This document shows positions 24,117 through 30,844 of a stretch of DNA of 55,036 bases, piece by piece. The DNA comes from JAWBSP01 sp964632175 (GTDB lineage: Archaea > Hadarchaeota > Hadarchaeia > Hadarchaeales > JAWBSP01): the NCBI GenBank assembly GCA_964632175.1, contig CAZWBJ010000006.1:1-55036 (forward strand). Reading direction: 5' to 3'. The stretch's first letter is position 1, and each line of letters begins with the position of its first letter. A model generated the notes under the pieces. The model was not told where the DNA came from, searched no databases, and was given only the letters and a program-made list of their open reading frames with translations. The translations under genes and the position numbers were made by a program.

Positions 24117-25350
24117 GGATTTAAGCTTGGCCCCCGCGGGCAGGGCGCGGATAGAGTGGGCTTCCCATCACATGCCAGTCCTCGCCCAGATACGGGAGGA
24201 ATTTGGGAGGGAGAAACCGCTGAAGGGGCTGAGAATTGGGATGGCTCTCCACGTGGAGGCCAAAACCGCGGTGTTGGCGAGGACGTTGAGGGAAGGGGGG
24301 GCGAAAGTCGCGATAGCAGGATGCAATCCTCTCTCCACCAAGGACGAATGCGCGGCAGCCCTAGCCGAGGAGGGATTCGAGGTCTTTGCTTGGAGGGGTG
24401 AAACGGAGGAGGAATATTTTTCCAACCTGCGGAGCGTCCTAGAGACGAATCCCAACCTGCTGGTGGATGACGGGGGCGACCTGGTTTCCCTGGCTCACCA
24501 GCTGGGGGTAGAGGGCGTTCTGGGGGCCTGCGAGGAGACCACCACCGGGGTGAACAGGCTCAGGAGAATGGAGGAGGAGCACATTCTGAGGTTCCCGGTC
24601 ATTGCCGTGAACGACTCGCCCTCCAAGAGGCTCTTCGACAACCGCTTTGGAACTGCCGAGTCCACTCTCCAGGCCCTCATGGGTCTCACCAACCTCCAAG
24701 TCTCCGGGAAGAAGGTGGTGGTAGTGGGATACGGTTACGTGGGCAGGGGCATCGCTTCCAGGTTGAAGGGGATGGGCGCCGTAGTCAGTGTTGTTGAGAC
24801 GGACCCTGTCAGGGCCCTCGAGGCGGCGATGGATGGGTTTCAGGTTGCGGACATGCAGGAGGCTGCCAGCAGAGGGGAGGTTTTCATAACCTGCACGGGC
24901 AGCATACGGGTGATCAGGGGGGAGCACTTCGAGCGGATGCGCGACGGGGTGATTCTAGCAAATGCGGGGCACTTCGATGTTGAAATAGACCTACCTTCTT
25001 TGGAGGCTCTCTCAGCGTCTAGAAGGGAAATTCTCCCAGATGTGGAGGAGTTCAAGCTCAAAGACGGGAGGAGGATTTTTCTGCTCTGCCGGGGGAGGCT
25101 CGTGAACTTGGCAGGCGAGCGCTCACTGGGTCACCCGGCGGAGATCATGGACATGAGCTTCTCTCTCCAGGCCCTCTCCCTCCGGTACTTGGCACGGCAC
25201 GCGGGCGAAATGCGGCCGGGTGTCTACCGGGTCCCGGAGGAGATTGATAGGAGGGTGGCCGAGCTGAAACTCCGCTCTCTCGGCGGAAAGCTCGAAAGGG
25301 AAACGGAGGAGCAGGTGAGGTACAGGTCACACTGGCGTCCCGGGGTCTAG
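24103..25350 (+). CDS. ahcY: Adenosylhomocysteinase family (S-adenosyl- or S-inosylhomocysteine hydrolase)
   Basis: About 415 residues. NAD-binding G-Y-G-Y-V-G-R-G (about 207-214), substrate motifs C-E-E-T-T-T-G-V-N-R-L, V-N-D-S-P-S-K-R-L-F-D-N-R and L-G-H-P-A-E-I-M-D are present. It splits SAH into homocysteine plus nucleoside. A methanococcal homologue has been reported to prefer S-inosylhomocysteine made by a deaminase like the upstream gene; the pairing here argues for that route. Start: ATG at 24103 (GGAGGCG upstream); an in-frame TTG lies at 24094. Its 3' end overlaps topoisomerase IB tail-to-tail by 24 bp. Confidence 0.93.
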   Translation: MSRVRDLSLAPAGRARIEWASHHMPVLAQIREEFGREKPLKGLRIGMALHVEAKTAVLARTLREGGAKVAIAGCNPLSTKDECAAALAEEGFEVFAWRGETEEEYFSNLRSVLETNPNLLVDDGGDLVSLAHQLGVEGVLGACEETTTGVNRLRRMEEEHILRFPVIAVNDSPSKRLFDNRFGTAESTLQALMGLTNLQVSGKKVVVVGYGYVGRGIASRLKGMGAVVSVVETDPVRALEAAMDGFQVADMQEAASRGEVFITCTGSIRVIRGEHFERMRDGVILANAGHFDVEIDLPSLEALSASRREILPDVEEFKLKDGRRIFLLCRGRLVNLAGERSLGHPAEIMDMSFSLQALSLRYLARHAGEMRPGVYRVPEEIDRRVAELKLRSLGGKLERETEEQVRYRSHWRPGV

Positions 25351-26877
25351 CACCCAGCTGAACTTTCTCAGCAGACTCCGGGTGTATATCTTTCTGATGT
25401 CCAGCTCCACCTCTTTTGCCCATTTTGCATAAATCTCAGGGTTGATGTAACTCCTGAGGGAGGTTCCGAGGTTGTAATTCTTGACGCTTTTCATCAGCTC
25501 CAGCCTTCGCCTCTGCTCCCTGAGTTTCTCCCTCAATTTTTTCAACCTCTCCCTCTGTTTCTTGGTTTTTGCCTCCTGTTGGAGTAGCCGGATTTTTTCC
25601 TTCAATAGCTTTATCTTTTCCTCCCGCTTTTCTAGTCTCTCCTTCCAGTTCTTCGGCGGGGTCTTCTTGTGGTTCAGAATTTGTGCAGCCCTCAGGTTGG
25701 CGATCTTGGCCGCGAAAACCTTTTCGAACTCCGCATCATCCCTGCCAACCCCGGCCTCCTTCAGAGCCTTTTCAACCTCTGCGCTGGCGGAGTAGGTTCG
25801 GAAGACCTTGGCGGTTATCCCAGGAACGATTCTCCCTAGGAACTCGTTTACCTGCTCGCACCTTATCTCAGGGAACAGCCTGTCAGTGGAATTGTTCATG
25901 AACTCCCTCAGGTTCTTGACTACCTGTGGGTGAACTTCGATGGTCTTGTGGAACCTGACCGCCCCCTTTCCGAGGAAGTCGAACTCAACCTTGTTTTCCC
26001 CGACGATTTTGACGTTGGATTTTCGGAGAGTGGTCGCTCCAATGGTGTCAAGTTCATCGGGGTCCTTTTCATCCCCCACCCTTATCTTCAGGAGGTCGAT
26101 GAGGTAGGCGACGGTGGCGATTTTCCTCAGGAGGGGGTCGGGGGAGCTGAGCCCCTTCTCCACATGTCTCTTTATTTCAGGCAGTTTCTGGCCTAGTTTC
26201 TTCGCCAGTTCAAATTTTTGTCTCTCCCGCTCCTGTTTGAGGGGGGCAGTGTCGGAGATCCAGACGTATTTCATTTTTTCCGTCAGCTTATCCCTCCACC
26301 GGGCAATCCAAAGGGAATCCGGATCCCAGACTCTTCCCCCCCACGCTGTTCCATCCGGTACCGGCGGGGTGGGGGCGTCGGGAGAGAGATTCAGGGTGAT
26401 ATCGGAGTAGTTTATCCTGGGTTTCCATCTCCCCCTGAGCGGGTGCCTCCCACGCCCCACAAAGATGCAGGGAGGTTCCACCATGAAGTTCACCTCAACC
26501 TTCTGCCCGTCGATGATGGCAAACCCGTATTTTTCCCGCCTCTCCTCCCTCTCCCGCTTGCGGGCCTCGGAGAGGAGCTTCTTTTCCTCACGGCTCATGG
26601 TCTCCTTCTTGAGTTTCTCCTCTTCGAGCCATCTCCGGATCTCGCTGAAGTCAAAATCCTCCAGCTTTCCCTCCACTCCTAGTGCCGAGCAGAAGTCTCT
26701 CAGGAAGTTTCTGACGAAGACGGGATCCTGCAGGCGCTCGGGTGGGCACTTGCATAGGGCCACCGCCATTTCCTCCTGCTCGGGGGTTAGGGCGAGCACC
26801 TGTCCGCGATACCTGATTTTGAAACCCTTTGGCTGGTAGGGCGGGATGAAAACCCCGTTGTGAATGAGCTGCTTCAT
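25327..26877 (-). CDS. DNA topoisomerase IB, eukaryote-like
   Basis: 516 residues, the minimal length of archaeal TopoIB without the long eukaryotic N-terminal tail. Core domain 1-230 (N-G-V-F-I-P-P-Y, and W-R-D-K-L-T-E-K-M-K-Y-V-W); catalytic domain with Arg266 (I-R-V-G-D-E-K-D), Lys304 (F-L-G-K-G), Arg360 (V-F-R-T-Y-S-A-S), His403 (L-N-H-K-K-T-P-P-K); a charged coiled-coil linker about 410-462; and Tyr477 in L-G-T-S-L-R-S-Y-I-N-P. All five residues match the human catalytic set. It relaxes supercoils through a 3'-phosphotyrosine. It lies 24 bp downstream of a pilin gene on the same strand. Confidence 0.95.
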   Translation of the reverse strand: MKQLIHNGVFIPPYQPKGFKIRYRGQVLALTPEQEEMAVALCKCPPERLQDPVFVRNFLRDFCSALGVEGKLEDFDFSEIRRWLEEEKLKKETMSREEKKLLSEARKREREERREKYGFAIIDGQKVEVNFMVEPPCIFVGRGRHPLRGRWKPRINYSDITLNLSPDAPTPPVPDGTAWGGRVWDPDSLWIARWRDKLTEKMKYVWISDTAPLKQERERQKFELAKKLGQKLPEIKRHVEKGLSSPDPLLRKIATVAYLIDLLKIRVGDEKDPDELDTIGATTLRKSNVKIVGENKVEFDFLGKGAVRFHKTIEVHPQVVKNLREFMNNSTDRLFPEIRCEQVNEFLGRIVPGITAKVFRTYSASAEVEKALKEAGVGRDDAEFEKVFAAKIANLRAAQILNHKKTPPKNWKERLEKREEKIKLLKEKIRLLQQEAKTKKQRERLKKLREKLREQRRRLELMKSVKNYNLGTSLRSYINPEIYAKWAKEVELDIRKIYTRSLLRKFSWVLDPGTPV

Positions 26878-26901
26878 TCTACAACTGATTCGGTAAGCGT
26901 T

Positions 26902-27342
26902 TTAGGCCACTTTAACGTACCTGAGGGTTTGTCCTGTGGGCTTCCAAGCGATGCTGATGACACTCCCAAACGAGAGCGACTTGGGAAGTTGCACCTGCAG
27001 GTAGTCCCCCGGCTCGAAGTCGCTCTTCAGCTCGCCGCCGTTGAGTATGAGGGACTTGGGGGTTTTACCGTCGATTCTTATAATCAAATTTTTCAGCGTT
27101 ATGGCCCCCCCCGTCGTCGTAAAGGCGTCGCGTAGGTTATCCCCCGTCGAGAAGTAGACCGTTATAAATTCGTTGTCCGCCTGGCCAGCGTAGTAGTTCT
27201 CCACCGTCAAATCCGCAAAAACAGGGGGGGTGATCCTCCCCACCATTCCCATGGCGACAACAGCCACCACGCTGACGAGCAGGACGGTAACCACTATAAG
27301 CAAAACTGTCGCAATTACTGGCGATACCCCCTTAACCTCCAT
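26902..27342 (-). CDS. Archaeal type IV pilin-like protein
   Basis: 146 residues. The N terminus M-E-V-K-G-V-S-P-V-I-A-T-V-L-L is a class III prepilin signal of the archaeal pilin_N (DUF1628) type, with likely cleavage after Gly5 and a hydrophobic helix (about 9-35) for assembly. The rest is a beta-rich head without cysteines. ATG at 27342 is used; an in-frame TTG precedes it. It diverges from the KaiC-like gene and lies close to the pilus motor genes, so it is the probable filament subunit. Confidence 0.85.
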   Translation of the reverse strand: MEVKGVSPVIATVLLIVVTVLLVSVVAVVAMGMVGRITPPVFADLTVENYYAGQADNEFITVYFSTGDNLRDAFTTTGGAITLKNLIIRIDGKTPKSLILNGGELKSDFEPGDYLQVQLPKSLSFGSVISIAWKPTGQTLRYVKVA

Positions 27343-27374
27343 CAAACCTTATTTTGTTTAAAGGATTTTATTCA

Positions 27375-27391
27375 CAGCACCGTAAGTGCTG
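27375..27391. repeat. Inverted repeat upstream of the KaiC-like gene
   Basis: CAGCAC-CGTAA-GTGCTG is a perfect 6-bp inverted repeat with a 5-base spacer in the 54-bp divergent region between the pilin and the KaiC-like gene. TATA-like TGTTTAAAGG lies just to its left (about 27354-27363). It could be an operator serving both genes or a short 5' hairpin in the KaiC-like mRNA. Confidence 0.5.
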
Positions 27392-27396
27392 AGAGG

Positions 27397-28185
27397 TTGC
27401 CGAGGGAGGAAGGGTTGGTGATACCAACGGGGGTGAAGTCTATCGATTTGTTAGCCGGAGGTGGAATCGCTGCCGGTTCTCTCATCCTGCTCTATGGCCC
27501 CGCTCAGACCTTCAAGTCGGAGTTCCTCGCCACGACCGCCTTTGTCAATGCCGCACTCAGGGAAGGCCATCTCACCCCTCCGAGAAGAGTGAAGGTGCCA
27601 AAGGAGACATGGTATGTGAGCTTTTCCAAAACCCCGCAGGAGATCCTCTCCTCCGTCAGAGCCACCTTCAGCAAGAGGTTTTTCGAGATTTTCAAGAGGA
27701 ACGTGAAGTTTCTTGATCAGAGTAAAGAGTATCTCTCCTTGGTGGGGTCCATGTGGGAGAAAAAGAAGATCCCGGACACGAGGAAGTTTCTCCTGCAGCT
27801 CGTGAATTCGCTCAAAAAAATTGGACCAGATTCACAGATTTTCCTTTACACCCTCACCGACATCGCCAGACTTCTCCAAGATAAGCCCTTGGAGTTTCTC
27901 TCCTTCATGGAGGGCCTTCGCAGCGCCTCTCACGGCTGGAAGGGCCTAGTCGCCGGTATTCTGAGAAAGGGTGTCCTACCCCCCGCGCTGGAGGAAGACA
28001 TCCTCTCCGCTTCGGATGGCACCTTCTATTTTGATGTGGAGAGGGTTGGAGGAGCCGACAGGTACACCTTAACGGTTCTGGCACTTGCAGGGGTTCCCGC
28101 CTCCGCGCTGGGTCAGGTTTTTGAAGTCTCGGTGGGCCCAGATGGGTTCCATGCGGAGGCCGTAAAGTCTGTCCTCGGGATTTAG
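27397..28185 (+). CDS. RecA/KaiC-superfamily protein with degenerate P-loop (FlaH-like candidate)
   Basis: 262 residues. The N terminus reads P-T-G-V-K-S-I-D-L-L-A-G-G-G-I-A-A-G-S-L, the KaiC/RAD55 entry, followed by L-L-Y-G-P-A-Q-T-F-K-S-E-F. The Walker A Gly before Lys is replaced by Phe (GPAQTFKS instead of GxxxxGKS), and the expected Walker B shows no clear Asp. It may bind nucleotide weakly or not at all, like the FlaH regulator of archaella. Start is TTG at 27397; a GTG at 27418 has a better ribosome site (GGGAGG). It faces the pilin gene and precedes pilus motor genes. Confidence 0.75.
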   Translation: MPREEGLVIPTGVKSIDLLAGGGIAAGSLILLYGPAQTFKSEFLATTAFVNAALREGHLTPPRRVKVPKETWYVSFSKTPQEILSSVRATFSKRFFEIFKRNVKFLDQSKEYLSLVGSMWEKKKIPDTRKFLLQLVNSLKKIGPDSQIFLYTLTDIARLLQDKPLEFLSFMEGLRSASHGWKGLVAGILRKGVLPPALEEDILSASDGTFYFDVERVGGADRYTLTVLALAGVPASALGQVFEVSVGPDGFHAEAVKSVLGI

Positions 28186-28322
28186 GACGGTTCGATTTCT
28201 CTTGAGTTGCAGAAGGGGCAGAGGAGGAGTTTCTCTCCCTTCTCTAGGAAGAGGGCGGGCTCAGAGAAGATGTAGGAGCAGTTCTTGCACCTGAATTCTT
28301 TCTTCTTCTCCTTCCCTGCCAT
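28182..28322 (-). CDS. Small zinc-ribbon protein (46 residues)
   Basis: A short gene encoding 46 residues: a Lys-rich N terminus, then F-R-C-K-N-C-S-Y-I-F, and C-P-F-C-N-S-R-E-I near the end. The two CxxC pairs are about 22 residues apart, a zinc ribbon with no other domain. AGGA precedes the ATG and a TATA-like run lies about 23 bp upstream. Such proteins often bind nucleic acid or polymerase-associated factors. It converges on the KaiC-like gene with a 4-bp overlap and diverges from minD. Confidence 0.72.
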   Translation of the reverse strand: MAGKEKKKEFRCKNCSYIFSEPALFLEKGEKLLLCPFCNSREIEPS

Positions 28323-28344
28323 CGATTCCTAGACGGTGGATAAA

Positions 28345-28413
28345 TTACTTACAGTAAACACCACACAAGTTGGTGACTTGTCGGACACTTTGAGTTCAGT
28401 GGGTAACTACCCA
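28345..28413. promoter_or_regulatory. Divergent promoter region with three inverted repeats (zinc ribbon / minD)
   Basis: Within the gap between the zinc ribbon and minD lie three short perfect inverted repeats: TTACT-TAC-AGTAA (28345-28357), ACAAGT-TGGTG-ACTTGT (28365-28381) and TGGGTA-AC-TACCCA (28400-28413). TATA-like TGTATAAG at about 28430-28437 lies 20-25 bp ahead of the minD start, and A/T sequence over the first repeat fits the zinc-ribbon promoter. The density of dyads suggests regulated divergent transcription. Confidence 0.45.
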
Positions 28414-28456
28414 GTTAGGGCTGCATGTTTGTATAAGAGCGGGTGCCAAAAAAGTG

Positions 28457-29176
28457 ATGATTTATGCCATCCTCTCAGGGAAGGGGGGCGTGGGCAAGAC
28501 CACCCTCACCGCCAACCTGGGCATCTTGGCATCGCGGTTGGGTAAGAGAACCCTTCTCGTAGACGCTGATCTCGCCTCCGGTAATCTCGCCCTCTATCTG
28601 GGGGTTAAAGAACCAAGGAAGACTCTCCATGAACTCCTCGCTGGGGGGAAGGATTTCAATTCCTGCATCTACAGCCTCAGCGAAAAGCTGGACCTCCTCC
28701 CCTCCGGTCTCTCGCTTAAGGGATTTCTGAAAGCGGAGGTGGGTGACCTTCCCAAGGTGCTGAAAAAAGTCTCGAAGGGTTACGAGGTAGTTTTTCTGGA
28801 TACTCCCCCAGGCATCAGTAGGAACACCATCATTCCCCTGCGGTGCGCGGAGAGCGTGATCCTCGTCACCACTCCTGATACCCCCTCCGTCACCGTGACA
28901 CTCAAGGCGAAGGCTATTGCCTCCATGCTGGACAAGAACATTGCTGGGGCAGTGGTGAATAGAGTACGAAGGGGGCTTTTTGGGGAGAGGGATCAGCCCC
29001 TGCAGACCGCCAAGCAACTCGGAACGGAGATATTGGGGGTTCTGCCCGAGGAGCCCAAAATGAGGGATTTGGTGGAGAGGGGCAAGCCCATAGTGCTCGC
29101 GGATCCCAAATCGCCCGCCTCGAGGGCGCTCAGGGAGATATCCCTCAAGCTGCTGGGTGCGAAGAAAGGCGGCTGA
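28457..29176 (+). CDS. MinD/ParA-family ATPase
   Basis: 239 residues. Deviant Walker A K-G-G-V-G-K-T-T (about residues 8-15), L-V-D-A-D-L-A-S-G-N switch and L-D-T-P-P-G-I-S as Walker B. These proteins position membrane or DNA structures by ATP-driven dimerisation. No long amphipathic C-terminal helix is obvious. Here it sits directly upstream of the secretion ATPase, so placement or control of the pilus machine is the likely job, as reported for archaeal MinD homologues acting on surface filaments. A GTG at 28454 is an alternative start. Confidence 0.9.
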   Translation: MIYAILSGKGGVGKTTLTANLGILASRLGKRTLLVDADLASGNLALYLGVKEPRKTLHELLAGGKDFNSCIYSLSEKLDLLPSGLSLKGFLKAEVGDLPKVLKKVSKGYEVVFLDTPPGISRNTIIPLRCAESVILVTTPDTPSVTVTLKAKAIASMLDKNIAGAVVNRVRRGLFGERDQPLQTAKQLGTEILGVLPEEPKMRDLVERGKPIVLADPKSPASRALREISLKLLGAKKGG

Positions 29177-29221
29177 AGCGGTTCGGTTAGAGAAGATAAT
29201 AGTTTTCGGAGCTATTCTTAG

Positions 29222-30838
29222 ATGGCCAAAAAGCTTGGCCCGGTGCTGGAAGAAGATGAGGAGCTGAAAAAATTGAGGGAGGAATATGGAGAGAAAATAA
29301 TGGGGGAGGGTTCCCAGGCACCTCCCTCTCAAGTGTACGACCCCGTTAAATTCGGTCCCCTGGTCTCCTTCCAGGTACCCGAGGGCTACCGGGAGGTGGA
29401 GAGATACTGGCTTCACTCACCCTACGCTTTTGCCGTGGTGCTGGAGGATATAGCCACGGGAAAGCTACTCTACCAGGTGGTGGAACCACAGCTTACCCCC
29501 TTCGAACGAGCCCTCTTGGCGAAAATAAGGGATGAGTTGTCCGACAGCTTGCCCTACCAAGGGGGGGAGGAGCCGGAAAAAGTTCTGGAGAAAGAATTTG
29601 AAAGGCTATCCCACCAGCTGAAGGTGAATGACTGGAGGATGTATCACAAGCTACTTTACTTTCTGAAGCGGGAGATCCTGGGCTTCGGTAAGCTCGATCC
29701 GATCTTTAGAGACCAGCAAGTGGAGGACATCTCCTGCGATGCCCCCCACGTCCCCGTTTTCCTGTATCATAGGAAGTACTATAACCTGGAGACCAACCTC
29801 TCCTTCGAGGAAGGGGAGCTAAGCACCTATGTGATGAGACTGGTGGAGCGGAGCGGGAAGCACATCTCCCTCTCCAAGCCTATAGTGGATGCGACTCTCC
29901 CCGGTGGGCACAGGCTGGAGGCCACCTTCGAAACGGAAATCAGCAGCAAGGGCAGTTCCCTCTCCATAAGAAAGTTCATGGGGGGAACCTTCACGCCTGT
30001 GGATCTCATTAAGTACGGGACCTTCAGCCCCAAGATGCTTTCCTACCTCTGGATTGCGGCAGAGAACAGGAAGAGCATAATGGTGATTGGGGGCACGGCG
30101 GCCGGCAAGACCTCCACCCTGAACGCCCTCGCCTTCTTCATCCCCCCGGATGCAAAAATAGTCTCCATTGAGGACACGCGGGAGCTCTCGCTCTACCAGA
30201 AAAACTGGATACCGATGGTCACGAGAGAGGCCCCAGGCACCCTGAGCATCGACATGCATGAGCTCGTGAGACAGGCCGTCCGGCAAAGACCAGAGTGCAT
30301 CATCGTGGGGGAGGTGAGGGGGAAGGAGGCCATGGCCATGTTCCAGGCTCTTTCCATCGGTCACACAGCCTACTCCACCATGCACGCCGGCACCATTCAG
30401 GAAGCTATCCTCAGGCTGGAGAGCGATCCCATGAACGTACCTCACACCATGATTTCAGCACTGGACACGGTTTGCGTGCAGACCCTCACTTATCTAGGCA
30501 GAAAGAGGGTCAGGAGGAATCTCTTGATCGCAGAAATTGTAGGGGTGAGCCCACATACTAGGGAGGTGAAGTTAGTGGAACTCTTCTCGTGGGATCCGAG
30601 CACCGATTCCTTCAGGGAGCTGGCTGAACCCCCAAGCTGGAGGGAGATATGCAAGATGAGAAACATGGATAGACTTCAGCTGGAGAAGGAGTACGAGAGA
30701 AGAGCCAGGTTCCTCCAGCTCATGGCAGCTCGCGGAGTAACCGACTACGGTGAGGTTTCGAGACTTATCAACTTGTACTTCTATAATCCAGAAAGGGCGT
30801 TCCAAGAGCTCAAGAGAAGTGCCCAGAAGGAAGACTGA
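29222..30838 (+). CDS. Type II/IV secretion ATPase (GspE/TadA/FlaI family)
   Basis: 538 residues. N-terminal domain about 1-150; RecA-like domain with Walker A G-G-T-A-A-G-K-T (290-297), Asp box I-E-D-T-R-E-L (316-322), Walker B C-I-I-V-G-E-V-R-G (359-367) and His box G-H-T-A-Y-S-T-M-H-A-G (380-390). It is the hexameric motor that assembles pili at the cytoplasmic face. It is followed after 6 bp by its membrane platform gene. All motifs are intact, in contrast to the KaiC-like neighbour. Confidence 0.95.
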   Translation: MAKKLGPVLEEDEELKKLREEYGEKIMGEGSQAPPSQVYDPVKFGPLVSFQVPEGYREVERYWLHSPYAFAVVLEDIATGKLLYQVVEPQLTPFERALLAKIRDELSDSLPYQGGEEPEKVLEKEFERLSHQLKVNDWRMYHKLLYFLKREILGFGKLDPIFRDQQVEDISCDAPHVPVFLYHRKYYNLETNLSFEEGELSTYVMRLVERSGKHISLSKPIVDATLPGGHRLEATFETEISSKGSSLSIRKFMGGTFTPVDLIKYGTFSPKMLSYLWIAAENRKSIMVIGGTAAGKTSTLNALAFFIPPDAKIVSIEDTRELSLYQKNWIPMVTREAPGTLSIDMHELVRQAVRQRPECIIVGEVRGKEAMAMFQALSIGHTAYSTMHAGTIQEAILRLESDPMNVPHTMISALDTVCVQTLTYLGRKRVRRNLLIAEIVGVSPHTREVKLVELFSWDPSTDSFRELAEPPSWREICKMRNMDRLQLEKEYERRARFLQLMAARGVTDYGEVSRLINLYFYNPERAFQELKRSAQKED

Positions 30839-30844
30839 GAGTCG

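Noticed and set aside
28475..29416. A 313-codon minus-strand frame over minD and the ATPase start
   Set aside because: Spans two well-supported plus-strand genes and shows no coherent motifs.
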